Assembly: GCF_950295315.1 (NCBI RefSeq)
Contig: NC_080162.1
Location: forward strand, 71,988,697-72,052,696
Origin: Erinaceus europaeus
Taxonomy: Eukaryota > Chordata > Mammalia > Eulipotyphla > Erinaceidae
Length of the DNA stretch: 64,000 nucleotides
Direction of reading: 5' to 3'
Shown: positions 37,403-47,999 of the stretch, one piece after another
Position numbering within the stretch: the stretch's first letter is position 1
Layout: each line of letters opens with the position of its first letter
Program-made: the position numbers and the translations under genes
The notes under the pieces: model-generated
Seen by the model: the letters and a program-made list of their open reading frames with translations, nothing else
What the model was told of the DNA's origin: nothing
Databases searched by the model: none

Positions 37403-40400
37403 TCAGCTTCTGTTGATGAGTGGGATTATCCCATACTCATCTTTAACTTTCTTACTTAGTTCACTTAACATAATTCCTTCTAGCTCTGTCCAAGATGGGT
37501 CAGAGAAGGTGGGTTCATTGTTCTTGATAGCTGCATAGTATTCCATTGTGTATATATACCACAGCTTTCTCAGCCATTCATCTGTTGTTGGGCACCTGGG
37601 TTGCTTCCAGGTTTTAGCTATTATGAATTGTGCTGCTATGAACATAGGAGTACACACCTCTTTTTGGTTGGGTGTTATGGAGTCCTTGGGGTATAACCCC
37701 AGGAGAGGAATTATTGGGTCATATGGAAGGTCCATGTCTAGCCTTCTGAGAGTTTTCCAGACTGCTCTCCACAGAGGCTGTACCAATTTACATTCCCACC
37801 AGCAATGTAAAAGAGTTCCTCTGTCCCCACATCCTCTCCAGCATTTGTTGTTGCTGTCCTTTTTGATGTATGCCATTCTTACAGGAGTGAGGTGGTATCT
37901 TAGTGTTGTCTTAATTTGCATTTCTCTGACAATCAGTGACCTAGAGCAGTTTTTCATATGTTTGTTAGCCTTTTGGATCTCCTCTGTGGTGAATGTTTTG
38001 TTCATTTCCTCTGCCCATTTTTGGATGGGGTCATTTGCTTTTTTGCGGCTGAGTTTGCTGAGCTCTTTATATATTTTGGTGATTAGTTTCTTGTCTGATG
38101 TCTGGCATGTGAAGATCTTCTCCCATTCTGTGAGGGGTCTCTCTGTTTGTTTAATAGTTTCTTTGGATGTGCAGAAGCTTTTCAATTTGATGTAGTCCCA
38201 TTGGTTTGTTTCTGCTTTGGTCTTCCTTGCAATTGGGTTTGATTCATCAAAGATATCCTTGAGGTGTAGATGGGAAAGTGTTTTACCAATGTTTTCCTCT
38301 AAGTATTTGATTGTTTCTGGTCTGACATCTAGGTCTTTGATCCATTTGGAGTTGATTTTTGTTTCTGGTGAGATAAAGTGGTTCAATTTCATTCTTCTGC
38401 ATGTTTCAACCCAGTTTTCCCAGCACCATTTATTGAAGAGAGCCTCCTTCTTCCATTTACTCCTTTGGGCCCCCTTATCAAAGATTAGATGCCCATAGGT
38501 GTTGGGATTTACTTCTGGGCTTTCAATTCTGTTCCACTGGTCTGTGTGCCTATTTTTGTTCCAGTACCATGCTGTTTTGATGATGATGGCTTTATAATAT
38601 AGTTTAAGGTCTGGGAGTGTGATGCCTCCATTTCTGTTTCTTTTCCTTAGGATGGTTTTGGCAATTCTAGGTGTTTTCAGGTTCCAGATAAATGATTGTA
38701 GTGTTTGTTCTATTCTCTTAAAGAAGCTTGGTGGAACTTTGATGGGTATTGCATTAAATTTGTATATGGCTATGGGGAGAATGTTCATTTTGATGATATT
38801 TATTCTTCCAATCCATGAGCATGGGATATCTTTCCATTTCTTGGTATCAGTTTCTATCTCCTTGAGTAGCGACTCATAGTTTTCAGCATACAAGTCTTTC
38901 ACTTCTTTGGTCAACTTTATTCCTAGGTATTTGATTGATTTTGCTGAAACAGTAAATGGGAGTGATTTCTGGATGTCTTCTTCTTCAGATTTAGTGTTTG
39001 CATAAAGAAATGCCACTGATTTTTGTACATTGATTTTGTAGCCTGATACCTTGCTATATTGCCTAACAACTTCCAGTAATTTTCTACTGGATTCTTTAGG
39101 TCTTTCTATGTATACTATCATATCATCTGCAAATAGTGAGAGCTTGACTTCTTCCCTTCCAATCTGTATCCCTTTGATTTCTTTCTCTTGCCTGATTGCT
39201 ATGGCAAGAACTTCCAATACTATGTTGAAGAGTAACGGTGACAGTGGGCAGCCCTGTCTAGTCCCTGATCTGAGGGGGAATGCTTTCAGCTTCTCTCCAT
39301 TGAGTATGATGTTGGCTGTAGGTTTGCTATATATAGACTCCACTATCTTGAGGAATTTCCCATCTATTCCCATTTTTTGTAGAGTTTTGAGCATGAATGG
39401 GTGTTGGATTTTGTCAAAGGCTTTCTCTGCATCTATTGAGATAATCATGTGGTTTTTGGCTTTGCTTTTATTGATGTGATGAATGACATTGATTGATTTA
39501 CGGATGTTGAACCAGCCTTGCATTCCTGGGATGAATCCCACTTGGTTATGATGAACAATCTTTTTGATGTGTTGCTGTATCCGGTTGGCCAAGATCTTGT
39601 TTAATATTTTGGCATCTATATTCATCAGAGATATTGGTCTGTAGTTTTCCTTTTTTGTTCTGTCCCTATCAGCTTTTGGTATCAGGGTGATGTTGGCTTC
39701 ATAAAAGGTGGAAGGGAGTATTCCTGTTTCTTCAATCTTATGGAATAGTTTAAGAAGTATGGGTATTAACTGTTTCCTGAAAGTTTTGTAGAATTCGTTT
39801 GTGAAGCCATCTGGTCCAGGACTTTTGTTGTTGGGGAGATTCTTAATAACGGTTTCAATTTCTTTGTCTGTGATTGGTGCATTTAGATTTTGTAGTTCTT
39901 CTTGGTTCAGTTTTGGAAGTGCATAGGTTTCTAGGAATTGTTCCATTTCTTCCAGATTCTCTAGCTTGGTGGCATATAGTTCTTTATAGAAGTTTCGCAG
40001 AATTCTCTGGATTTCTGTGGTGTCAGTTGTGATATCTCCTGTATCGTTTACAATTCTATTAATTTGAGTCTTCTCTCTTTTTTGTTTGGTGAGTCTGGCT
40101 AGGGGTTTGTCAATTTTGTTTAATCTTTCAAAGAACCAACATTTGGCTTCATTGATCTTTTGTATGGTTCTTTTATTTTCGATGTTGTTTATTTCTGCTC
40201 TAACTTTAGTGATTTCTGTCCTTCTGGTTGCCTTAGGGTTCCTTTGTTCCTCTTCCTCTAAGTCCTTGAGGTGTGTAGTAAGTTCGTTCATTTGGGCTTC
40301 TTCTTGGTGTTTAATATGTGATTGTATAGCTATAAGTTTCCCTCTCAGTACTGCTTTCGCTGTGTCCCAAATATTTTGATAGGTTGTGTCTTCATTTTCA

Positions 40401-41227
40401 TTAGTTTCCAGGAACATTTGAATTTCCTGTTTGAGTGAGTGTCTGACCCAGTGGTTCTTAAGGAGCATGTTGTTTAGTTTCCAAATTCTATGTCTTTTAA
40501 TAATTTTCCGTTTGTTGTTAAAAGTTAGTTTTACTCCACTGTGGTCTGAGAAGATACTTGGGATGATTTCAATGCTTTTGAATTTATTGATGCTGTCTTT
40601 GTGGCCTAACATGTGGTCTATCCTTGAGTATGTGTTGTGTGGATTTGAAAAGAAGGTGTATTCCAGTTTTTTGGGGTGGAGGAGTCTGAAAATGTCCAAG
40701 AGGTCTAGTCTGTCAATCTCTTCATTCAATTCTCTTGTATCTTTATTGGTTCTCTGCTTTGTTGATCTGTCTAAGTGTGAGAGTGGGATATTGAAGTCTC
40801 CCACTATTATTGTATTACTATTGATGTATTTTTGAAATTCTTTCAATAGGTGTTTAATGTATTTAGATGGTCCCTCGTTGGGTGCATAGATGTTAATAAT
40901 TGTTAAGTCTTCTTGGCTGATTGATCCTCTAATCATTATGTAATGTCCTTGCCTATCTTTTATTACTTTATTTAATTTAAAATCTATCGTGTCTGAGATG
41001 AGAATGGCTGTTCCTGCCCTTTTTTGTGGACCGTTAGCCTGTATGATAGTTTTCCATCCTTTCACTTTAAGTCTGTGTTTATCTTGTTGTGACAGATGTG
41101 ATTCTTGCAAGCAGCATATGGTTGGGTTATGTTTTCTGATCCATCCCCCCACCCTGTGCCTTTTGATGGGTGAGTTTAAGCCATTGACATTTATTGATAT
41201 TATGGATTTAATGTATTGTAGTGCCAT
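37403..41227 (-). CDS. L1-B ORF2p, endonuclease-reverse transcriptase (1274 aa, intact)
   Basis: ORF2p nicks target DNA and copies RNA there (target-primed reverse transcription). The open frame extends five codons further upstream (41242), but MALQYIKS at 41227 aligns with the L1-A start. The endonuclease domain (about 1-240) retains NVNGLNS, the QESHL glutamate, GDFN and SDHSG. The RT core shows [17 protein letters not shown] and FADDMIVY (about residue 700). The Cys-rich C-terminus [18 protein letters not shown] lies near 1130-1150. The length is close to human L1 ORF2p (1275 aa). No stop or frameshift is present. Activity cannot be judged from sequence alone. Confidence 0.94.
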   Translation of the reverse strand: MALQYIKSIISINVNGLNSPIKRHRVGGWIRKHNPTICCLQESHLSQQDKHRLKVKGWKTIIQANGPQKRAGTAILISDTIDFKLNKVIKDRQGHYIMIRGSISQEDLTIINIYAPNEGPSKYIKHLLKEFQKYINSNTIIVGDFNIPLSHLDRSTKQRTNKDTRELNEEIDRLDLLDIFRLLHPKKLEYTFFSNPHNTYSRIDHMLGHKDSINKFKSIEIIPSIFSDHSGVKLTFNNKRKIIKRHRIWKLNNMLLKNHWVRHSLKQEIQMFLETNENEDTTYQNIWDTAKAVLRGKLIAIQSHIKHQEEAQMNELTTHLKDLEEEEQRNPKATRRTEITKVRAEINNIENKRTIQKINEAKCWFFERLNKIDKPLARLTKQKREKTQINRIVNDTGDITTDTTEIQRILRNFYKELYATKLENLEEMEQFLETYALPKLNQEELQNLNAPITDKEIETVIKNLPNNKSPGPDGFTNEFYKTFRKQLIPILLKLFHKIEETGILPSTFYEANITLIPKADRDRTKKENYRPISLMNIDAKILNKILANRIQQHIKKIVHHNQVGFIPGMQGWFNIRKSINVIHHINKSKAKNHMIISIDAEKAFDKIQHPFMLKTLQKMGIDGKFLKIVESIYSKPTANIILNGEKLKAFPLRSGTRQGCPLSPLLFNIVLEVLAIAIRQEKEIKGIQIGREEVKLSLFADDMIVYIERPKESSRKLLEVVRQYSKVSGYKINVQKSVAFLYANTKSEEEDIQKSLPFTVSAKSIKYLGIKLTKEVKDLYAENYESLLKEIETDTKKWKDIPCSWIGRINIIKMNILPIAIYKFNAIPIKVPPSFFKRIEQTLQSFIWNLKTPRIAKTILRKRNRNGGITLPDLKLYYKAIIIKTAWYWNKNRHTDQWNRIESPEVNPNTYGHLIFDKGAQRSKWKKEALFNKWCWENWVETCRRMKLNHFISPETKINSKWIKDLDVRPETIKYLEENIGKTLSHLHLKDIFDESNPIARKTKAETNQWDYIKLKSFCTSKETIKQTERPLTEWEKIFTCQTSDKKLITKIYKELSKLSRKKANDPIQKWAEEMNKTFTTEEIQKANKHMKNCSRSLIVREMQIKTTLRYHLTPVRMAYIKKDSNNKCWRGCGDRGTLLHCWWECKLVQPLWRAVWKTLRRLDMDLPYDPIIPLLGLYPKDSITPNQKEVCTPMFIAAQFIIAKTWKQPRCPTTDEWLRKLWYIYTMEYYAAIKNNEPTFSDPSWTELEGIMLSELSKKVKDEYGIIPLINRS

Positions 41228-41287
41228 TGTTCTAAAAAACAATTTGTTTACTCTGATATATTACAAGTATTATAGTGATGTTCTTGT

Positions 41288-42202
41288 TTATAAGAGGTCT
41301 TTTAGTACCTCTTTCAGGGCCGGCTTGGTGATAGTTGCCTCCTTTAACTGTTGTTTGTCTAAGAAGGTTTTGATCCCTCCATCTAGCTTGAATGAAAGTC
41401 TAGCAGGATACATAATCCTTGGTTGAAACCCTTTTTCATTCAGGGCTCGATAGATATCTTGCCACTCCCTTCTGGCTTTTAGAGTTTGAGTTGAAAAATC
41501 TGCAGAAAGTCTTATGGGTTTTCCCCTGTATGTGACTTTTTGTTTCTCTCTTGCAGCCTTTAGGATCCTTTCTTTATCCTTACTTCTTCTCATTGTGACT
41601 ATGATGTGTCTTGGTGTTTTCAGGTCTGGGTTGATTCTGTTTGGTACTCTCTGGGCCTCTTGCACCTTGATATCCTTTCTGTTATTCAGGTCTGGGAAAT
41701 TTTCTTGTATTATTTCCTCTAGGATGTTTGCTTCCCCTTACTCTCTTTCTTCCTCTGGCAGGCCAATTATACGAATGTTACTTCTTTTGAGATCATCCCA
41801 TATGTCTCTGTTGTTGTTTTCAGTGTCTCTCAATCTCTTTTTAAGCTCTTTCACCTCTTTCTTAGTTTTCTCTAACTCATCCTCTGTCTGACTAATTCTG
41901 TTTTCTGCTTCTGTTAGTCTGCTTTCCCTTGCCTCAGCTTCTTTCTTCATTACAGCTATTTCAGCTTTCAGTTCTCTAATTGTCTCAAGATAATCAGTAT
42001 TTTCCTTGGGGGTCTCAACTGTTGTTTCCCTAATACTGCCATTTCTTTCCTCCAATGTTGTTTTCATTTCTGTGATTAATAAGTTTATTATTGCTTGCAT
42101 ACTTTTCTTATCTATGGTTACTTCTGACTGATTTGTGGTTTCTTCTGGGCTCTTGTCTTCATTCATTGGGGTAACAGTTTTATTTGTTTTTAATCTACCC
42201 AT
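41288..42202 (-). pseudogene. L1-B ORF1, one in-frame stop
   Basis: A 305-codon reading frame starting MGRLKTNKT, interrupted only by a TAA at 41738-41740 (codon 155), just after the IRIIGLPEEERE motif at the start of the RNA-binding domain. Both halves are in the same frame. The upstream half holds the coiled coil (RISQTEDELEKTKKEVKELK). The downstream half has RVPNRINPDLKTPRHI and the basic C-terminal domain. As read, only the trimerising part would be made, without RNA binding. Confidence 0.92.
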
Positions 42203-43546
42203 TTTTTTTTAATTTATGTGTTTCTCTCTCTTTTTTTTTTTTAATGCTCTGTTGTTCCTCAGTTGTTGTGTTTTGAGCACAAGTAACACTGTACTAAATA
42301 CCTTTATGACAATTGCACTCACCAACCTCCGGAATAACAGTAGCAACTGAAGTAAGTATTGAAGGAGCTTAATCGTTACCAGTTAGCCAAACAATTTCTC
42401 CAGTCCGTGAAAAGATAGTAACCAAATCCCAGTGAAGAAAGAGAAAAGGAAGAGAGGATAGCAAGAATAGACAGTTATGCAAATCTACTATCCAGTGTAT
42501 ATTCTAAGGGTAACAAGAGTGTAAAGGGAACTAGAGCAGAGATACACACGTAGAGAGTCCACTCTGGGTCAGATTTCTTCCCCAAAGTAATTCACAAATT
42601 CAGAAAGGCAAAGAAGAAAGAAGTGTATGACAAGATTAAAAAAAAAAAAAAGAGAGAGATAGAGAGAGATAAGAGAGAGAAAAGGGAGAAGATAAGAAGA
42701 AGAGTTGTAATTAAAGAGCAGTGCGAGGAACTTCCCAAATGTGTATCAGTGAATTAAAAAAAAAAAAAAAAAGGAAAAAAAAAAAAAAAAAAAAAAAAAC
42801 CCTGTTTGGTGGTATGGGGTATCCTGCTAGTAGCTGGTCCCAGGCACTGCTTATGGGGGGGGGGGGGGCGGCGGGAAGGATGTATGCTTGAAAATTAAAA
42901 GGAAGAAAAAAGAATTTTTTCCCCTACTCTAATTCTTAACCCAAATTAAGTTATAGACACATCCTTGGTATGACCGTTATGGCCCCTTATTGGCTGGCCT
43001 GCTAAAGGCAGAAAATCCTATTGTTTACACGAGATGTGTCCGGAGCTCAAAGGCTGGCCGCTTCTCTGGGCGCCATCTTCCGGGAAACCCCGCCCTCCAG
43101 ACTTTTTTAAAGGATTTCTCAAAAATGAAAACTAGCTCCAAGTCCTTTGATCCAATGAGAGCTATACTCAAGAAGTCTTTGGATCCACCCTCAGGGTCGC
43201 GGTGGACCCTGGCAACTCCCAAGAGGCAGCCCCCGAGCTAAAGTGCTCTCTCCGGGTCCTCTGCCCGCCGCGCTCTGCAACAGGCGGAGGAGCCGCCTTC
43301 CCGGGCGGGCGGAGGACAATGCCCGGCGCACTCGCCTTGCCTGGCGCCGCCTGGGAATTCTGGAGCCCCGCTAGTCCGTGTCACCTTTGCTCTAATTGTT
43401 AACCCAAATTAAACTGTAATCACTTCTTTGGTGCCCCCCCCTTATTGACTGGCCTGCTAAAGGCAGAAAATCCTACCGTTGCCGACGATGCTATCAGAGC
43501 ACTCGCTGTCAGCGATTTCTCAGGCCGCCGCCATCTTACCTCTCCC
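42203..43546 (-). promoter_or_regulatory. L1-B 5' UTR with two tandem promoter-like units
   Basis: Two related segments lie about 465 bp apart. The outer one (43385-43546) and inner one (42915-43085) share 'taacccaaattaa', 'ttattg(a/g)ctggcctgcta' and 'aaggcagaaaatccta'. Each ends in a YY1-like core on the minus strand: aagatggcggc at 43537-43527 and aagatggcgc at 43079-43070. The stretch 43050-43500 is rich in CpG, unlike the surrounding DNA. A poly(A) tract (about 42756-42799) and a G run (about 42857-42868) are also in this leader. Confidence 0.8.
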
Positions 43547-43564
43547 CTTTTCTTATTTTTTAAA

Positions 43565-43772
43565 AAAACTTTTAAATCTTTATTTATTGGATAGAGACAG
43601 TCAGAATTCAAGAGAGAAGGGGGTGGGAGAGAAGGAGAGAGACAGAGAGACACCTGCGTCCCTGCTTTACCACTCCAAAGCTTTCCCCCTGCAGGTGGGG
43701 ACCAGGGGCTCGAATCTGGGTCCTTGCACACTGTAACATGTGCGCTCAACCAGGTGCACCACCACCCGATCC
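43565..43772 (-). repeat. tRNA-derived SINE, type 2
   Basis: 'aaatctttatttattggata' to 'caaccaggtgcaccaccacc', a full antisense copy. Confidence 0.9.
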
Positions 43773-43773
43773 C

Positions 43774-43835
43774 TTTTCTTTTCTTTTCTTTTCTTTTCTT
43801 TTCTTTTCTTTTCTTTTCTTTCTTTCCTTCTCTTC
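43774..43835 (+). repeat. (TTTTC)n simple repeat
   Basis: About ten tandem TTTTC units between two antisense SINEs. It probably expanded from a SINE A-rich tail. Confidence 0.9.
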
Positions 43836-43874
43836 TCTTTTTTCTTTCTATGAATTTCTTTCTTTCTTTCTTTC

Positions 43875-43992
43875 TCTTAGCAGAGCACTGCTCAGCTCTG
43901 GCTTATGGTGGTGTGGAGGATTGAACCTGGGACTTAAGAAACTCAAACATGAGAGTCTCTTTGCATAACCATCATGCTATCTACTACCCCCC
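43875..43992 (-). repeat. tRNA-derived SINE, type 4
   Basis: 'agcagagcactgctcagctc', 'gattgaacctgggacttaag' and 'gcataaccatcatgctatct', read antisense. Confidence 0.85.
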
Positions 43993-44249
43993 AACCCCCA
44001 CACCCAGCCTCCAGCCTCCAGCCTCCAACTACAGCTTTCAGGAAGTGGGAGGCCCTGTAGCTACTTAGTTTGAGGGAACAGCCACAGCTGAAAGGATTTT
44101 TGCCAACTAACACATAGTGAGAAAAGATCAAAATAGCGGTTGATGGGGGTGGGTTGGGTTGGGGACAGAGGTATACTAGGAAATTTCTGAGGTGATACAG
44201 TCAGCTGATTGGACAAAAATGTGTGCTTAAGATAACTATTTTTCAGAAA

Positions 44250-44440
44250 TGGGCAGTGGTGCATCTGGTTGAGCACACATATTACTATGCACAAAGACCT
44301 GGGCTCATGACCCTGCTTCCCACCTTCATGGGAAAGCTTCACAAGTGGTAAAGCAGGTCTATAGGTGTTTCTCTTTCTCACTCCTCTACTCCTTCCCACT
44401 CAAGTTCTCTCTGTCTCTACCCAATATAAAATAAAATAGA
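44250..44440 (+). repeat. tRNA-derived SINE, type 2
   Basis: 'gggcagtggtgcatctggtt' head and 'ctctacccaatataaaataa' tail. Confidence 0.8.
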
Positions 44441-44445
44441 GTAGG

Positions 44446-44720
44446 GAGTCGGGCGGTAGTGCAGTGGGTTATGTGCGTGTGGCGCGACGTGCAAGGACCC
44501 GCAAAGGATCCCGGTTCGAGCCCCCGGCTCTCCACCTGCAGGGGAGTCGCTTCACAAGCAGTGAAGCAGGTCTGCAGGTGTTTATCTTTCTCTCCCCCTC
44601 TCTTACCCTCCTCTCTCCATTTCTTTCTGTCCAATCCAACAATGAAGACATCAATAACAACAACAATAATAACTACAACAATAAAAAACCAAAGGCAACA
44701 GAAGGGAATAAATAAATATA
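44446..44720 (+). repeat. tRNA-derived SINE, type 1 (well preserved)
   Basis: 'gggagtcgggcggtagtgca' head, B box 'ggttcgagccc', 'cacctgcaggggagtcgctt', CT tract, ACAACAATAATAA tail and 'gggaataaataaata'. One of the least diverged SINEs here. Confidence 0.93.
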
Positions 44721-44721
44721 G

Positions 44722-44818
44722 TTATATGGAAAACTGGGAAATATTATGCATGGACAAACTATCATATTTACTGTTGAATGTAAAACATTAATTCCCCAGT
44801 AAGGAAATTAAAAAAAAA
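44722..44818 (+). mobile_element. Very short L1 tail (L1-A type, about 97 bp)
   Basis: 'ggaaaactgggaaatattat' and 'atgtaaaacattaattcccc' plus poly(A). Only the terminal part of the L1-A type 3' UTR is present. It directly abuts the SINE tail. Confidence 0.8.
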
Positions 44819-46095
44819 AGATAAGATGATACTCTAAAAAAAATATGGGACACATCTGTATTATTGTAGACTTAGTATAAATATAACATTTAAATAAGAG
44901 ATGAGACTGAATCAGGATATATTCCTCTTTCTAATCTAAGCTATACACTAACTTTGAAGGCAACCTTATAAATGCCTACTTTTTTAAATTTAATTTTTTA
45001 TTTATAAAAAGGAAACATTGACTAAACCATAGGATAAGAGGGGTACAACTTCACACAATTCCCACCACCAGAACTCTGTATCCCATCCCCTGCCCTGATA
45101 GCTTTCCTGTTCTTTAACCGTCTGGGAGTATGGACCCAAGGTCATTCTGGGATGCAGAAGGTGGAAGGCCTGGCTTCTGTAATTGCTTCCCCACTGAACA
45201 TGGATGTTGACTGGTCGATCCGTACTCCCAGCCTGTCTCTCTCTTTTTCTAGTGGGGAAGGGATCTGGGGAAGCAGAGCTCCAGGACACATTAGTGGGGT
45301 TGTCTGTCCAGGGAAGTCTAGTCAGCATCATGCTAGCATCTGGAACCTGGTGGTTGAAAAGAGAGTAAACATACAAAGCCAAACAAATTATTGACCAGTC
45401 ATGGACCTAAAAGCTGGAATAGTGCTGATGAAGAGTTGGGGGGGGGGGTCTCCGTTCTGTAGATAGCTAGTAGGCATATTTTAGTTATATTCCAAAGGGC
45501 CTGTAGATATGCTAGTGTTTTTTTTTTTTTTTTGCTTGAGCCTGAAATCTGATATGCAGGTGGGTCCTAATTATTGTCTGGAGAGGTGATGTCATGGCTG
45601 GCAAAAGGACCAGAAAGCTGGATCAGGGAAGAGTGTAGCTCCCAAATATGGGAAAGGTGTATAAATATTGTTGACTGTAAACCCCATCAATTTGATGTGA
45701 TCTGATCTGGGGCCCATATTCAGCTTAGGAGCCTGTGTGACCTTTGCATCCCTGTAGATCTGAGCTCACATTCTGTGGTCATAAGTAGGAATGTTCCAAG
45801 CTGCCCCAATATCAGGACCCATCTTCCTCAGGTACAGCATAGAGTATATTTATTGTCCATCCTCCCTTTGGAGGATGGAACATTCTCTACCATTGTTGAT
45901 CCAAGTTGAGGGCAAGGTCCTATAGGGGCCCACAAAGGGGTCTATTGTGTTGTTCCTGATAGGAATGATTGGTAACAATGGAGAGAGGGATTTATTTGAG
46001 GTCTAGGCCCATCCTGTCTGTTTGGAAATCTCAGGACTCCCTGAATAGGGCCCCAGCTGATGGGGTGGCCTGATAGTGATTAAACAGTCATTGTT

Positions 46096-46418
46096 TGTAG
46101 GGAAATTGTGAGGAGCCTCACAAAACACCCTGCATTCCTGATACTATGGCCTATCTACATAATCATTGTTTTGCCTGAAAGGTCCCACCCATTCCATTCC
46201 TTTGATATATCTTCTTTCTACCCTCGAGACCCTCCCTGCCTGCCCTTTAAAAGCCTGGGCTCTCTGATCAATAAAGACATTGCATTACCCCACCACGAGT
46301 TTTTTCCTGAGTCATCTCCCTCATGTCACTGAGTGTGCGGCAGCCCAGGCTGGCTCCGGTCAAGTTCTCTCCAACCCAGAGAGTATGCATCCAGGAAGAT
46401 GCACCCCCATGCTACCCC
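46096..46418 (+). repeat. Left LTR (plus orientation, about 131-bp internal deletion)
   Basis: It starts tgtagggaaattgtg, has TATA-like 'ctttaaaagcc' near 46240, AATAAA at 46270-46275, and ends near 46418, about 6 nt short of the U5 end seen in the right LTR. Compared with the right LTR it lacks about 131 bp of U3 between two short CTGCC repeats, consistent with a repeat-mediated deletion. Confidence 0.9.
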
Positions 46419-47832
46419 GGTAATCTTTCCTCCAATGAAAACCTTTCTGGCATCTAGGACAAGGCGCTTGGGGTTTCTGGGAATCTGGCTAGGGGTGGAA
46501 GTTACGCCTAGGATTGTGGCACTCATAACACCAATGGCCAGAAGTGCCACACCTAAAGCAGTCCCCTTTTTGCTTCTCTAAAGTGGCGGCAAAGGCTTGT
46601 GCCATGGCTAAAGCTTAGTGGGTTTTAGAATTTACCTCTTGAGTAGCCACAATCCATCTGTCAGGGTGCTTTTCTTTAAGACTGAGGCATGCCTGACAGA
46701 AATCAGGAAGCATCCCATCCCAGACTGTAGAGCACAGGAGAAGGAAACAGGCGTCAGGATCAGAAATCTTTCTCTCCAACCCTGATTGGACTGGTAATGA
46801 ATTTAGCTAAGGATTTGTCAGGTTTTTGGTGAAAGGAGAGAATGGGGGCTGAGGCCACTCCTGTGGGGGGGTTGTTAACCCCTCCCATGTTTGTACCAGA
46901 TCAAAATAACCAGGGGGAAATTTCGCTTCTGACTGCTGGAGACCTGTCTCCCAATGTCCTATTCCAAAAAGGGCCTCAAAATCCCAATTAGGCTGGTTAT
47001 GACTGTTCCTGAGGGATTTCTGGAGGCATTCATTCCTGAAAAAGGCTTCCCATTGAAGGAAAAGTGGTCCCAGGAGCCTAGAGTGAGCTACGTCCCTCCA
47101 GTCTTGGGGAGTGTTAAGGTTCTGGAGAAGGCCTTGTAAAATAGATCTGGTCCATGGAACATGAACTCCATCCTCTTTAACCACCTGATGAAGTTTCTTA
47201 AGATCTGTGGAGGCATACGGATACCATGCCTGAGGTCTCTGTCTATTGGGGGTAACGTTTACTGGGAATGTGTGGGCTTGCTTCCTAGGAAAAGCTCCAT
47301 CACAAAGCTGGCACAGGTATTCTGTGTCCAATAGTGGTGTAGCGGTGGGGGGAGGAGCTGAGGTAGGAGGAGCTGCAGAAGCAGCAGGGGCAGCTGGAGA
47401 TGTGTCTGCCGAAAAGGGAGCCTCTGGGCAAACTGCAGAGGGCTTAGGGTGGGTCAGGATCGGGGCAGGTGGGGGGACAGGCTTGGGAGGTTTTGCTTTG
47501 TCTAGAAGGCATGTATGGTGCTGGGCAAGCAGAATGACCTTCTCCTTTAAGTCTTGGATCACAGCCTCAAGGTCCCTTAGACTGGGGTTGTTTTCCAAGT
47601 TAGAGTTGCCACTCTCCATCAGAGACATGGGAGGGGGAGCTGGGGAAGTCTTAGCAGGAACTTTCTTGGTATTTTTGGGAGGGGACCCTGCATATCTCCT
47701 GAAAACTGCAATTACCGTCAAGAGGAACCAAGGTGTGGCCCAGAACAAAATGTCCCAGAGACAGAGAAACTGTCTAGCGGAAAAGGAGTAGAGGATTTGG
47801 GGATCCTCTTGATAAGGAGGAAGGTTGCCCAT
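46419..47832 (-). pseudogene. gag: Retroviral gag, broken and truncated
   Basis: Gag is the structural polyprotein of retroviruses. From 47832 an open frame of 341 aa runs to a stop at 46807. It begins Met-Gly-Asn (possible myristoylation signal), has a hydrophobic stretch at residues 22-44 followed by Arg-Arg, a proline/alanine-rich region (about 50-160) and a capsid N-terminal-like region (about 175-310). Beyond the stop, the coding sense continues in another frame with a further stop. It reaches a nucleocapsid zinc knuckle (CX2CX4HX4C pattern, near 46575-46535) and a second knuckle whose last Cys is replaced. Then it runs into the inverted LTR. No pro or pol follows. Confidence 0.85.
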
Positions 47833-47979
47833 GATAGAGGGGTCTCAGGAGAATAAGAAGAGGGAAAAAAAGAACCGCAGTGCCTTCGTAAACACAAGCC
47901 TGCAGAGAGCCAAGCAGCTGCGTACTTACCTAGGCCTGGGGAGCCTTTGTACATCTGCCGCTTGTGTGAGGTGGGTAGG

Positions 47980-47997
47980 CCCCAAGTTCGGGCACCA
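47980..47997 (-). other. Retroviral primer-binding site
   Basis: tggtgcccgaacttgggg lies 2 nt downstream of the right LTR U5 end. It is closest to the lysine-tRNA class of primer sites but not an exact match, so the primer assignment is tentative. Confidence 0.7.
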
Positions 47998-47999
47998 GA

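Larger units (their letters stand above)
36047..43546 (-). mobile_element. L1-B: full-length 7.5-kb L1 with intact ORF2
   Basis: On the minus strand: 5' UTR with two tandem promoter-like units (43546-42203), ORF1 (42202-41288), 60-nt spacer, ORF2 (41227-37403), long 3' UTR (37402-36047) and A-rich end. The likely target duplication is cttttcttatt (36036-36046 and 43547-43557). The only clear lesion is one stop codon in ORF1. This is the best-preserved autonomous element in the window. Its tail type is shared by the truncated copies at 15135, 21422, 26035, 28885, 30241, 33110, 44982 and 60575. Confidence 0.93.

Noticed and set aside
37548..41426. Several open frames of 80-215 codons on the plus strand across L1-B
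   Set aside because: They are antisense shadows of L1 ORF2 and ORF1. The same antisense frames recur over L1-D and L1-C.
43050..43500. CpG island promoter of a host gene
   Set aside because: The CpG-rich stretch lies within the L1-B 5' UTR between its two repeated units and needs no host gene.
47246..47791. A 181-codon plus-strand open frame over the retrovirus
   Set aside because: It is the antisense of gag's proline/alanine-rich region. The gag strand has the recognisable domains.
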